DNA of 63,935 nt, from positions 1 through 63,935 of the forward strand of contig JAAEUE010000265.1 of NCBI GenBank assembly GCA_024227565.1, in the 5' to 3' direction. The notes under the pieces are model-generated. The model saw only the letters and a program-made list of their open reading frames with translations. It made no database searches and had not been told where the DNA came from. Position 1 is the stretch's first letter; every line of letters begins with the position of its first letter. The translations under genes and the position numbers were made by a program. This DNA is from Alphaproteobacteria bacterium. GTDB lineage: Bacteria > Pseudomonadota > Alphaproteobacteria > Rhizobiales > CAJQND01. Positions 8,722-17,728 of the stretch are shown in pieces.

Positions 8722-10458
8722 CTATTCGCGCCGGATAATGCCGCCAACAGCTGAGACAAACAGCAAGGAGAGCAGCCAGCCTGCCAGGGTTTCAATCCAC
8801 TCCCACAGGCGCACCCACCAGCCGAGCATATGGCGCTCACCAGAATCGTAGTGCGTCACGCGCGGGCCCCAATCTTCCTGTTGGCGCAAGTTGATCAACG
8901 GGATGGCCACATCCATGGAATACCAAAGGGGGCTGAATTCAGAATACTCGGCCGGCACGGCCGTCTTGCAGGCGCCTGCAAGCTTGGTCCAGTTGGCAGT
9001 GCACTCCTTCGGGATGAACCCGTTCCCCTGGGCCTGCGAGTAGATAAGGGCAGATGTCGGGGCCATGACACCCTGGTAAGCGGCCACTTGGAACACGCCC
9101 GCACCGACACAGATTATCAAAATCAGATACAGCACGGCTTTGCCTGGGGTGTGGCCATAGTCGATCAACCAGCCAATGAGAAATTCCCAAACATTGCCTA
9201 AATAGCGCAGAAAGCGCCCAAACAGCGAGGCTGCAGCCGGCGGGTTCTGCCAGTTGAACCGTGCCTGGCGCCGGCGCCGTTCAATCTTGACCTGGCGGGC
9301 TTCATCTTCGTGGCCCATGTTCTGCAGGACTTTTGCCAACTGCTCATAGGGTTGGGGGCGAAAGTCCCGCGACAGGTAGCGCTCAGGCTGTTTTTCCAGC
9401 CAGGTGAGCCAAAACGCGCCCTCGCACCCCTCGCGCAAACTGGTGAAGGCCTTGTAGGTGAAATCCTCCAAGAGGATCTCCGAAGGCTGGTCCCACGATT
9501 GGGCATCCATGTTCACAGTTTCTATTGTGGCGGAGGTGAGGTTCAGCTTGGCTTCGGCCTCTTGCACATCGCACCAGAAAAACGTGCCGCCAACCCGGGT
9601 GCGGTAGAGCCGCACGTCACCGGAAATCTTGGCGCCGGTAAATGATAGATCAGCCCCCACAGACGTGCCGCCCAGATTGACCCGGCCGGAACACTGGAAT
9701 TCTTTCGTCAGGTACACGTCTCCGGTGATCTTGCAGCGGTTGAGGGTAAGGCCGAGATCTTCGTTGCTGATGACGGCGCCTGCCGCGTTGACTTCGCCGC
9801 CGATGGTTGTGCGGAAAATCCGCACCTCGCCGGCGGCATGAAACCCTGATGCGATCAACACATTGCCGCCAATGGAGGCCGAAGCGCAGCTGAGCGCCAG
9901 CGGTTGGCCCAAAAACCGGCCATTCGTGCAGCGCAAGCTGCCTCCAATCGTGGCGCTGTCCAGGGTAACCGGGCCTGCAGCCTCAAAGCCCTCGTCCAGC
10001 ACCAGATTATAGGCGTTCAGCCCGTCGGCAATAAGGCCGCCGAGTTTTGAGCTGCCAAAATCCACAGCAGAGAAGTGCGCGCCGCTCAAGCGCACCAGCT
10101 CAGGGATGTTGCAGGCACACACAACCAGATTTCGGCGAAGCTGGGCCCCGCTCATATCCAGGCCGTCCGGATCGCCGGGGGCATCGGCCCGCTCAATCCA
10201 GGCGCCGCTCAGGCAAATGCCCTTTTCGGTTACCGGCGCTTCGGTGCTTCCGCCGCGCGCCAGGAACGCCAGAAACTCGGCGCGAACATAGTTCTCTGTT
10301 TGCTTTTCTTCGGGACACGTGGCGGCAATTTCGCACGGCTCGCCGCGCGCAACGGCCGCCAGCAGGGCTGCTTCTGCGGGATGCAGCTTTGATTTCTTAG
10401 CGTCGAGCCAGAACTCGCTCAGGCTGTAGATTTGGGCGGCGGGGGGCGCTGATGTCAT
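8722..10458 (-). CDS. Membrane-anchored beta-solenoid-like protein of unknown function
   Basis: A 578-residue protein. After a soluble N-terminal helical part (about 1-90), residues about 100-330 form a run of 15-25 residue repeats with alternating Gly, Val and Leu (for example SATIGGSL, RTTIGGEV, GTSVGADLSF), which suggests a right-handed beta-solenoid. A basic helical segment (KIERRRRQAR) follows, then a hydrophobic helix near residue 455, a loop containing the conserved-looking YSMDVAIPLINLRQQEDW, and a final hydrophobic helix. Similar proteins are sometimes labelled membrane-associated oxidoreductase, but I see no cofactor motif. ATG 10458 is preferred over GTG 10494. Function unknown. 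Confidence 0.72.
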   Translation of the reverse strand: MTSAPPAAQIYSLSEFWLDAKKSKLHPAEAALLAAVARGEPCEIAATCPEEKQTENYVRAEFLAFLARGGSTEAPVTEKGICLSGAWIERADAPGDPDGLDMSGAQLRRNLVVCACNIPELVRLSGAHFSAVDFGSSKLGGLIADGLNAYNLVLDEGFEAAGPVTLDSATIGGSLRCTNGRFLGQPLALSCASASIGGNVLIASGFHAAGEVRIFRTTIGGEVNAAGAVISNEDLGLTLNRCKITGDVYLTKEFQCSGRVNLGGTSVGADLSFTGAKISGDVRLYRTRVGGTFFWCDVQEAEAKLNLTSATIETVNMDAQSWDQPSEILLEDFTYKAFTSLREGCEGAFWLTWLEKQPERYLSRDFRPQPYEQLAKVLQNMGHEDEARQVKIERRRRQARFNWQNPPAAASLFGRFLRYLGNVWEFLIGWLIDYGHTPGKAVLYLILIICVGAGVFQVAAYQGVMAPTSALIYSQAQGNGFIPKECTANWTKLAGACKTAVPAEYSEFSPLWYSMDVAIPLINLRQQEDWGPRVTHYDSGERHMLGWWVRLWEWIETLAGWLLSLLFVSAVGGIIRRE

Positions 10459-10550
10459 TGCTGTTCCGCTTCGGGGTTGTTGCGCGGCCCCCACTTGGGG
10501 TGGTCGGCTGCGGTCTGCACATCAATGACGATGAGGACAGGTGCGCTCAT

Positions 10551-11726
10551 TTAGCGAACGAGCTCACGCATGGCCCCGTCCAACCCCTCCAGGGTGAGGG
10601 GGAACATGCGGTCTGAAAAGATCTGTTGGACCATCTGCGTTGACGGGGTGTAGTGCCAGTATTTTTCCGGCGACGGGTTGAGCCACACAGCGCTTTCGTA
10701 AATGTTGGTCACCCGCTGCAGCCAATGGGCGCCGGCCTCAGGGTTCATGTGTTCCACAGAGCCGCCCGGATGGGAGATCTCAAAGGGGCTCATCGAGGCA
10801 TCGCCCACGAAGATCACCTTGTAATCGTGCGGATAGGTGTGGAGCACCTCCCAGGTGTCGGTGCGTTCGGTGTGGCGGCGGCGGTTGTTCTTCCACACGA
10901 ACTCGTAGAGGCAGTTGTGGAAGTAGAAATATTCCATGTGCTTGAACTCGGTGCGCGCCGCCGAGAACAGCTCTTCGGTGGACTTGATGAACGGGTCCAT
11001 GGAGCCGCCCACATCGAAGAACAAAAGCACCTTCACCGTGTTGCGCCGTTCGGGCACCATGTGGATGTCGAGCCAGCCTTTTTCCGCCGTGCCCCGAATG
11101 GTGCCGTCCAGATCAAGCTCTTCGGCGGCCCCTTCGCGGGCGAACTTGCGCAGGCGCCTCAGCGCCACCTTGATGTTGCGAGTGCCCAGTTCAACCGTGT
11201 CGTCCAGGTCTTTGTATTCGCGCTTGTCCCAAACCTTGATGGCGCGCCGGTGGCGGCTTTCCTTCTGGCCAATGCGGATGCCCGCCGGGTTGTAGCCATA
11301 GGCGCCGAAGGGGGAGGTGCCGGCGGTGCCGATCCATTTGTTGCCGCCCTGGTGGCGCTTTTCCTGCTCCTCGAGGCGCTTCTTCAGCTCCTCCATGATC
11401 TTTTCCCAGCCGCCGAGGGCCTCAATCTGGGCCTTCTCTTCCTCGGTCAGGAATTTCTCGTTCATCTTGGCGAGCCATTCGTGGGGAATGTCGACCACCT
11501 CCTCATCGCTCATCAGATCAAGGCCCTTGAAGGTGTGGCCGAAGACCTGGTCGAAGCGGTCGAGATTGCGCTCGTCCTTCACCAGGGCTGCGCGGGCGAG
11601 GTAGTAGAAATCCTCAACCGAGCCATGGATCACCGGCTCCTCGAGCGCTTGCATGAGGAGCAGGTACTCCTTGAGGGTCACCGGCACGCCGGCAGATTTG
11701 AGATCATGAAAGAAGTTTACGAACAT
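10551..11726 (-). CDS. VWA-domain protein of the CoxE-like family
   Basis: A 391-residue cytoplasmic protein. The N-terminal helical region (KSAGVPVTLKEYLLLMQAL) is typical of CoxE-like proteins. The C-terminal VWA-like domain has a degenerate metal site, FFDVGGSMDP, where the usual DxSxS reads DVGGS. A Lys/Glu-rich coiled segment lies near residues 120-145. Members of this family usually work with a MoxR-type AAA ATPase as a metal-insertion or complex-remodelling pair. The likely partner here is encoded 33 kb away (44597-45445) instead of next door. The start at 11726 removes a non-conserved extension. Confidence 0.85.
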   Translation of the reverse strand: MFVNFFHDLKSAGVPVTLKEYLLLMQALEEPVIHGSVEDFYYLARAALVKDERNLDRFDQVFGHTFKGLDLMSDEEVVDIPHEWLAKMNEKFLTEEEKAQIEALGGWEKIMEELKKRLEEQEKRHQGGNKWIGTAGTSPFGAYGYNPAGIRIGQKESRHRRAIKVWDKREYKDLDDTVELGTRNIKVALRRLRKFAREGAAEELDLDGTIRGTAEKGWLDIHMVPERRNTVKVLLFFDVGGSMDPFIKSTEELFSAARTEFKHMEYFYFHNCLYEFVWKNNRRRHTERTDTWEVLHTYPHDYKVIFVGDASMSPFEISHPGGSVEHMNPEAGAHWLQRVTNIYESAVWLNPSPEKYWHYTPSTQMVQQIFSDRMFPLTLEGLDGAMRELVR

Positions 11727-11831
11727 AGGCGCCCTTTTAGCGCGCTCAGACGCAGGCGTCATGCATCTTGTTGACACGTTCGGTCAAAGTTGAACACTTG
11801 TGGGCAAGGGACATACACACAAGGGTGGCAC

Positions 11832-13043
11832 ATGATAATCACTGCATTGGAAACCATCAGACCGGCCGAAAAGCCCAGCGTGATCTGGGTGCAGGTGCAC
11901 ACCGATGAAGGGGTGAGCGGGCTGGGCGAAAGCTGGTTCGGGGCCGCTGCCATTGAAGCGGATGTGCACGACCGGATTGCGCCATTGCTGCTGGGCGAGG
12001 ATGTGGCCGGCATAGAGCGGCTCACGCGCAAGATCACGCCCTACACCGGGTTTTACGGCACCGGGGCGGAGATGCGCGGTGTCTCGGCGGTGGATGTGGC
12101 GCTGTGGGACATTGCGGGGAAAATCGCCGGCTTGCCGATCTGCCAGCTTCTGGGCGGTCCCTACCGGCCGGCCATCAAGGTCTATAACACCTGCGCCGGG
12201 CCGGACTATGTGTCGAAGACATCGGACGTGAGACCGGGCAACTTTGGTCTTGGCGGCGGCGGCGAAGATTTGAAGGGCCAGCGGGTTGAGGATCTGGACG
12301 GGTTCATGAACCGGCCTGAAGAGGTGGCCGCTGAACTTCTGGAGATGGGCATCTCGTCCATGAAGATCTGGCCCTTCGATTTTGCTGAAGGGGCAGGGGA
12401 TGGTTCGGACATTTCCACAGCCGATCTGAAGACGGCCATGGAGCCGTTTGAGCGCATCCGGCAAGCCCACGGCGATGCCATGGCCATCAAGGCTGAACTG
12501 CATGGCCTTTGGACCGTTCCGGCCGCCATCAAGATTGCCTCAGCGCTGGAGGATATCGAGCCGGGCTGGATTGAAGACCCGATCTGGATGGACCGGATTG
12601 AGGATTTGGCCGACGTGGCGTCAGCAACCGCCGCGCCGATCGCCGGCGGCGAGACCTTGGGCGGATTGGGGCAGATCAGGTCTCTGGTTGCCGGCGGCGG
12701 CGTGTCGGTGCCGATCATCGATGTGACCTGGGGCGGCGGGATCACGTTTGCGAAAAAGGCCGGCGCCCTTGCTGAGGCGCATGCCTTGCCGATCGCGTTT
12801 CACGATTGCTCCGGCCCGGTTACGCTTGCCGCGTCCACCCATTTGGCATTGGCGTGTCCGAACGTGGCCGAGCAGGAGATCACCCGGGCATTCTATTATG
12901 GCTGGTATCACGACTATGTGGACGAGCCGGCGCCGCTGGAGAACGGCATGATCAGCGTGAGCGGCCGGCCCGGGCTGGGCCTGGAGCTGGCAGAGGGCTT
13001 GCGGGAGCGCGACGGGGCAATGGTGCGGCGCACGGGGGCTTGA
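11832..13043 (+). CDS. Enolase-superfamily (mandelate racemase/muconate lactonizing) enzyme
   Basis: A 403-residue TIM-barrel enzyme with an N-terminal capping domain. Likely metal ligands are the Glu/His of IKAELHG (about residue 224), the Glu of WIEDPI and the Glu of AGGET. The C-terminal AFHDCSGPV supplies the His/Asp dyad common in acid-sugar dehydratases. ATG 11832 follows AGGGTGG and is preferred over an upstream ATG. The gene is divergent from the VWA gene and isolated, so the substrate is open. Acid-sugar dehydratases, amino-acid racemases and betaine epimerases all use this fold. Given the osmolyte genes nearby, a betaine epimerase is possible but unproven. Confidence 0.85.
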   Translation: MIITALETIRPAEKPSVIWVQVHTDEGVSGLGESWFGAAAIEADVHDRIAPLLLGEDVAGIERLTRKITPYTGFYGTGAEMRGVSAVDVALWDIAGKIAGLPICQLLGGPYRPAIKVYNTCAGPDYVSKTSDVRPGNFGLGGGGEDLKGQRVEDLDGFMNRPEEVAAELLEMGISSMKIWPFDFAEGAGDGSDISTADLKTAMEPFERIRQAHGDAMAIKAELHGLWTVPAAIKIASALEDIEPGWIEDPIWMDRIEDLADVASATAAPIAGGETLGGLGQIRSLVAGGGVSVPIIDVTWGGGITFAKKAGALAEAHALPIAFHDCSGPVTLAASTHLALACPNVAEQEITRAFYYGWYHDYVDEPAPLENGMISVSGRPGLGLELAEGLRERDGAMVRRTGA

Positions 13044-13466
13044 AGGGGCGGGAAGGTTGCCAGGACGTCGGGATTTGGATGCACTTTCCCCGTTTGTGTG
13101 AGGGATTGGAGAAGGCGGCTAATACCCTTAACAGACATTCAATGAAAACTGGTTTCGACTGCAGCGGAGGCAAAACCGGACATACAGTTTTCTTTTTTGC
13201 GAAATCGGAATTTGGTTCGATTGGAGGCATGCGACGAAGGAAGATAGCGGCGCTTCCCGAGAACCGGAAGCGCTCCGCGATTTTGTCCGATTTCGATGCT
13301 GATAGGCATATTGCAGTGGATGACAAACTGTAGGTAATCAGTCAGGTGAAAAGGTTGGCTCAAGCTGATTTGAATGAAGAACCGGCCCATGCCATTCTCC
13401 GGCTTCCAAACGAACCTTTCTAGAGGATATCGTTGGAGACCCTGAGAATTGGGCGGGAGCCCTGAT
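13044..13466. other. Gene-free interval before the permease-hydrolase fusion
   Basis: About 420 bp with no supported gene and visibly higher AT content than the preceding gene. An eight-base perfect hairpin (gcgcttcc / ggaagcgc, 13250-13273) is present without a T-run. A 34-codon ORF at 13229-13333 has its only purine-rich site one base from the ATG and was not accepted. The promoter of the fusion gene presumably lies here. Confidence 0.5.
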
Positions 13467-16289
13467 ATGTCGTTGCCAGCATTAAGTCGATTTGCATCAG
13501 CTGCCACGATGCAAATCGTCGGTGCGGCTGGTACCCTGTTTGCTGTCTCAGTCATCTTCTTTCTGTTGACAGATTGGCTACCCGGCGACTTTGCAACCGC
13601 CACAGCCTCACGAGACACGCTGATCGAAACCATCATGAACACCCAGTTTGAACTGGGATTGTTCCGCAGCGCTTCGGAACGCTACTGGGAGTGGCTCTTT
13701 AATATCCTTCAGGGCAACTTTGGCATCTCCTGGTACACGCGCATTGATATCCTGGAGCTGATTGGTAACCGATTCTGGCATTCGATGTGGCTCGCTGCCT
13801 GGGCCACAGCGGTTGCCGTTCCAATCGGCGTGGTTCTGGGCGTTATGTCGGCAGCATGGCAGGGTTCACTATTTGACCGGCTTATCAACACAAGTGCATT
13901 AACGTTTGTTTCGATCCCTGATTTTGTCATCGCCTATGCGCTCATGGCGCTGCTCGGCGTGCATTTCAAAGTCTTTCCGGTTTTCGTCGCCTATGAGCCG
14001 TCCTTGCCCCTGAGCGAACGCCTTATGGGGACAGGATTGCCTGTTCTGTCGCTTGCGATTGTGGCCTTGACACCGATCCTCCGCCTCACGCGCGCCTGTA
14101 TCATCAATATTCTAACCGCGCCGTTCGTGGAAATGGCGCAACTCAAAGGCATGGGCATCGGCCGTGTTGTAGTCTTTCATGCGTTGCCAAATGCCATCGG
14201 GCCAATTGCGAATGCGATTGTGCTGGTTGTTGGCAATCTGATCGTTGGTCTCGTAATCATTGAGACCGTGTTCTCCTATCCTGGCCTTGGGGAATTGCTC
14301 ATCAATGCGGTCAAGACGCGCGACGTGCCCCTCGTCCAGGCCTGTGGTTTGATAACCGCAGCCATCTATCTAGTCCTCAATTTGTCTGCCGATCTTATCT
14401 CCATCGTGAGTAATCCGAGACTGCTATATGCATCGCCCCGGCAAAGAGCTTTCAGCTTGACTTCCATCAGAACCAAATGGGCCTGGTTTCTGGATTTGCT
14501 CAGAAGGCCCTGGGGCGTGCCAAGTGCAGTTGCAGCAGTGATCGCGCTGGCATGGTATTTCTCTCCAGTAAATGTTGAGAACTATGCATACCCTCTTGAT
14601 GTACCACCTGCCAAACCCGCCCCGAGGGCAGAGTTGACGCTGACACAGCTGCAAGGTGGGTCCGCTCCGGAGATGCTCCACTACGACTACTTTGCGCCTA
14701 TCGGGAATGCTGGACCAGCTTTGCACAAACTGGAAGGCACTATTTCGGTTCCTTCATTCAAGGTCTCCCGAAGAATGGCCGAAGAGCAGCTTGCCACCAC
14801 CAGCACGCAGTTTCCGGCATTCTCATCCCAGGTGTTCGCTCACGAGAACATGCTTGTGCCCGTGGAGCGTCAACGTTTTTTGATGGATGGGAATGGATCG
14901 TGGCGGATAATCCTGGGCATAGGACGACTTTGGTCGGAACCTGGAGACAAAGGATGGTCGCGTGCTGCATTCCCCTTCACGCTGGTCCGGCGCTGGGGAG
15001 CAGCGAGCTACAATGGTGTAGGCACATTCCTGTTCAACGCCGATACCGTTTCCGAGTTGCGTATTCAGATCGCGCAGGAGCAAATCCCGTGGGGCCGTAA
15101 ACATGATGCTTGGGGGCAGAGTCCTTTCAGCTACAAGCCTGCCGTTCTGAACCAAATTGGTCAGCACCGGACAGCGTATGAAAACCATCAGGCCACAAGG
15201 CTCAAGATTAGACCGTGGGAGAGCTTACAGAAAGACTACTGGAACTCTCTGGAGCGATTTGATGGGGAATATGGCCGCGAGAACATCACGGTCAGTGGTC
15301 TGATGGTGGAGGACACAGTGTATGTCAGAGCGTGCCGCACCCGCGCTGGGCCTTACCCCTTCTGCCCGCAAATGCGCAATTCGGTCTATTCTGTCTCAAA
15401 GTCGATTGGTGCAGCTGCCGCCCTGTTCCGGTTGGCGCAAAAGTATGGTCCCGAAGTCATCGAGGAACGGGTCTTGGACTACGTGAACATTCCAACCAGT
15501 CATGATGGCTGGAAAGACGTTCGGTTCAAGCACGCCCTGAACATGACAACCGGCATTGGAAACCGCGTTCCAGCGCGTGTTGAGGAGTACGTGGAAGTAG
15601 ACAACACAGCACTGGCCGCCTCTGTCTGGAGCGCCCGGACTGTTGAAGACCAACTCAAGGCGATTGGTGGATTTGCAGATTATCCGTGGGGGCCGGGTGA
15701 AGTGTTTCGCTATCGCACCTCTGACACTACCCTTCTCACTATCGTCATGGATCGTTTCCTGAAATCAAAGGAAGGTCCAGACGCAAACCTCTGGGACATG
15801 ATGAATGCCGAAGTCTACGAACCGTTGGGCATCGAAAATCTGCCCTCGCGTTCGACACCAGGCGCTGACAAGAGCACGCGGACACCGAACCTAGGAGGTG
15901 GAGTTTTGGCAACTATCGAGGATGTCCTGAAAATTGCGCGCCTCTTCCAGAACCAAGGCAAGCACAATGGACAACAGATTTTGCACGAAGGTTTGACCAA
16001 GAAGGCTGTGGCAACTGGTTCAGATCGCGGCATTCCAACTGGATGGTCCTATGAAGATGGCAGCAAATCCACATATGATTTGAGCTTCTGGCTGATGCCT
16101 TTTGAAGGCCGGGGTGGCTGCAAGATGCGGATCCCCGCCATGGCCGGCATTGGCGGCAACTATGTTGTGCTCATGCCGAACAACGTGATTGCTTTCCGTT
16201 TTGCAGACGGCCACGATGATGCTCCAGGCACCTGGGTCAGCAAACACATCCGGGAAGTCGCGGATCAAGTGAAGGGCGTATGCGGATAG
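13467..16289 (+). CDS. DppB-type ABC permease fused to a class C beta-lactamase-like serine hydrolase
   Basis: One uninterrupted 940-residue reading frame. Residues about 10-325 are a complete oligopeptide-permease domain: first helix, periplasmic loop, multiple membrane segments, and the EAA-loop FVEMAQLKGMGIGRVVVFHALPNA for contact with an ATPase. A further membrane segment near 360 is followed by about 250 residues of unassigned, probably periplasmic sequence. The C-terminal third (about 620-940) is a penicillin-binding/class C beta-lactamase-like domain with SxxK as S642-V-S-K645, Y749 in the YRTS motif and a late GIGGNYVV strand. ATG 13467 has GGGAG eight bases upstream. No ATPase, binding protein or partner permease gene is adjacent. 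Base use is more AT-rich than that of its neighbours, suggesting transfer. Confidence 0.85.
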   Translation: MSLPALSRFASAATMQIVGAAGTLFAVSVIFFLLTDWLPGDFATATASRDTLIETIMNTQFELGLFRSASERYWEWLFNILQGNFGISWYTRIDILELIGNRFWHSMWLAAWATAVAVPIGVVLGVMSAAWQGSLFDRLINTSALTFVSIPDFVIAYALMALLGVHFKVFPVFVAYEPSLPLSERLMGTGLPVLSLAIVALTPILRLTRACIINILTAPFVEMAQLKGMGIGRVVVFHALPNAIGPIANAIVLVVGNLIVGLVIIETVFSYPGLGELLINAVKTRDVPLVQACGLITAAIYLVLNLSADLISIVSNPRLLYASPRQRAFSLTSIRTKWAWFLDLLRRPWGVPSAVAAVIALAWYFSPVNVENYAYPLDVPPAKPAPRAELTLTQLQGGSAPEMLHYDYFAPIGNAGPALHKLEGTISVPSFKVSRRMAEEQLATTSTQFPAFSSQVFAHENMLVPVERQRFLMDGNGSWRIILGIGRLWSEPGDKGWSRAAFPFTLVRRWGAASYNGVGTFLFNADTVSELRIQIAQEQIPWGRKHDAWGQSPFSYKPAVLNQIGQHRTAYENHQATRLKIRPWESLQKDYWNSLERFDGEYGRENITVSGLMVEDTVYVRACRTRAGPYPFCPQMRNSVYSVSKSIGAAAALFRLAQKYGPEVIEERVLDYVNIPTSHDGWKDVRFKHALNMTTGIGNRVPARVEEYVEVDNTALAASVWSARTVEDQLKAIGGFADYPWGPGEVFRYRTSDTTLLTIVMDRFLKSKEGPDANLWDMMNAEVYEPLGIENLPSRSTPGADKSTRTPNLGGGVLATIEDVLKIARLFQNQGKHNGQQILHEGLTKKAVATGSDRGIPTGWSYEDGSKSTYDLSFWLMPFEGRGGCKMRIPAMAGIGGNYVVLMPNNVIAFRFADGHDDAPGTWVSKHIREVADQVKGVCG

Positions 16290-16557
16290 CTGCGACGTCG
16301 CTGTTGTCGGCACAACGTCCATTACTGAGACGAAACTCGTATCCGACTAATGTCCGGCCGTAAAACGAGACCGAATTTATGTTCACCTGAGCGAGTGGCA
16401 ATTAGGCACCTTCCGGACGCTTTGCTTGGCCAGATTGAGAGTCCGCTTCGAGTGTAAATCGAAAGTCAGGAAGACGCCGGAGCGCCGGTGAAGAAATGGC
16501 CAACAAAGATCGCCGTCCCGTGCAATCCGAGGTCATCACCCACCATTTCGACGGCTT
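16290..16557. other. Interval after the fusion gene with a possible gene fragment
   Basis: No confident gene. A 21-codon frame at 16496-16561 (MANKDRRPVQSEVITHHFDGF) ends with a TAG that overlaps the stop of the convergent 63-residue gene, the same junction style seen at true gene pairs in this window. It may be a remnant or a very small gene. No ribosome site supports it. Confidence 0.3.
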
Positions 16558-16749
16558 TTAGTTCATCATGAAGAACAGGAACCCAAACGGGATCAATAAG
16601 AAGAGCGCCATCCCCGTCAGCGCCCACAACACCTGAACGCGCCTCGGCCTAACCGACACTGGCGTAGGCTCCAGGTTAGTCTCAGGCTCCTGTAGCGTGG
16701 ACCTGATATCGTCAGCCAGCTGCTGACGGCGTTGTTGTGATCTGATCAT
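16558..16749 (-). CDS. Small single-pass membrane protein
   Basis: A 63-residue protein with a charged, Gln/Arg-rich N-terminal helix (about 1-20), a Pro-rich linker and one hydrophobic segment near the C-terminus (LWALTGMALFLLIPFGFLFF). The ATG has AGGAG at about eight bases, which is a strong argument that it is translated. It is not recognisable as a named family. It sits alone in the gene-poor, AT-richer stretch after the permease-hydrolase fusion. Confidence 0.55.
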   Translation of the reverse strand: MIRSQQRRQQLADDIRSTLQEPETNLEPTPVSVRPRRVQVLWALTGMALFLLIPFGFLFFMMN

Positions 16750-17070
16750 CTAGTTTGCTCCTGATCGAGCGCTATCTTTCATATGGATAATTTGGCCTCG
16801 ATTGCAAGCGACGGAGTGGCATGTCGTTAACTTGCGCCGCTTCGGTCATCGCTGAACGGATGAACTATGCACATGTCTGTTTGTGGCACTTATGTATGGA
16901 CCGGCTGCTGTGTGAACTTTGGAGTCCGCATTTGAGTGGGAAGCAGACATGTGGACCAAAAACCCCCTGCCGCGGCCCTCGATACTGCGGGCGACCCTTG
17001 GGAGACATTTTCTCAACATTTGGCTATCGTGGTCTTACGGAGAGCAAACTAAAAAGCCAGTTGAGATCGA
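16750..17070. other. Gene-free interval
   Basis: About 320 bp between two tiny membrane-protein genes. An open frame runs through part of it, but its product (Cys- and Trp-rich, mixed composition) has no ribosome site and no protein-like pattern. Promoters for both small genes would have to lie here. I see nothing else. Confidence 0.4.
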
Positions 17071-17265
17071 ATGACACTGCTCGGCTACAATATGTTAATT
17101 TGGATTCCGGTCCTGGCGGGACTGTTGGGTCTGGGAACGGTCACCTGTTTGCTGCAGAATGCCAAAACAAGATATCTGCCCTGGCGTGACCTGTTTGTGG
17201 CCTGGCTGTTTAGCGCCCTTGTCACCGCACTGCCTCTCTTACTTTTTGCATGGCTCCTGACCTAG
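17071..17265 (+). CDS. Putative two-helix small membrane protein
   Basis: A 64-residue product that is almost entirely two hydrophobic helices (about 8-30 and 42-62) joined by a basic loop (NAKTRYLPWRD), as expected for a small hairpin membrane protein. A TTGAGAT sequence four bases before the ATG is a weak ribosome site. The TAG stop is inside the CTAG that forms the left boundary of the MITE-like element, so the insertion would have left the stop intact. Function unknown. Confidence 0.45.
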   Translation: MTLLGYNMLIWIPVLAGLLGLGTVTCLLQNAKTRYLPWRDLFVAWLFSALVTALPLLLFAWLLT

Positions 17266-17532
17266 GGTCCAGATCCATAAACGTCATCCATTCTGCGCTG
17301 TCAGATTTGCCATCTGAGAAGGCGGGCAGGCGCAGATATCCGCACGGCTTTCAAGCCTGTCCAACGCACTCAGAGGTCAAATCTGGCGCGCCCGGAGGGT
17401 TTGGCCAGGAGGGCCCGCCTACAGGCAAACAATGCTCGACAAGGCAGAAAGCCTAGTCTTGCGCTTGTTTTCCAGCATTCGAACCCTCCTGACCAAACAG
17501 AACTGGATGAGGTTTATGGGTCTGGACCCTAG
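17262..17532. mobile_element. MITE-like element, 271 bp, bounded by CTAG
   Basis: Both ends carry CTAG followed by inverted terminal repeats: the left end ctagggtccagatccataaa and the right end gtttatgggtctggacccta match as inverted copies over 21 bp with one mismatch. An internal inverted repeat (gtttggccaggaggg near 17399 and ccctcctgaccaaac near 17492) nests inside. There is no coding capacity for a transposase. This is the form of a non-autonomous derivative of a CTAG-targeting transposon. CTAG is probably the target duplication. No parent element is in this window. Confidence 0.8.
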
Positions 17533-17728
17533 TTTTTGCGTGGCACAAAATTGGACTGGATGAAAACTGTGACAGCGCCGGCGGCAAGGTGATGGCAATG
17601 CGGACCTTCGGCTTCCGTCTCAATGCGAGTCTGCAAACCGGGAAAAATCAGATATACTCCACGAGGGCTCATCGGCGCTCGCCTGTGAGCCCACAGATCA
17701 GCTTCCGCGGGATTTGAGGAGATCAGCC

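Noticed and set aside
10653..11774. 373-residue open frame on the plus strand
   Set aside because: Antisense to the VWA gene; no ribosome site and low-complexity Val/Glu/His content.
13229..13333. 34-codon ORF before the fusion gene
   Set aside because: GGAGG lies only about one base from the ATG, and the product resembles nothing known.
17485..17500. Sequence ttcgaaccctcc in the MITE as a tRNA T-arm
   Set aside because: No acceptor or anticodon arms fold around it; it belongs to the internal palindrome of the MITE.
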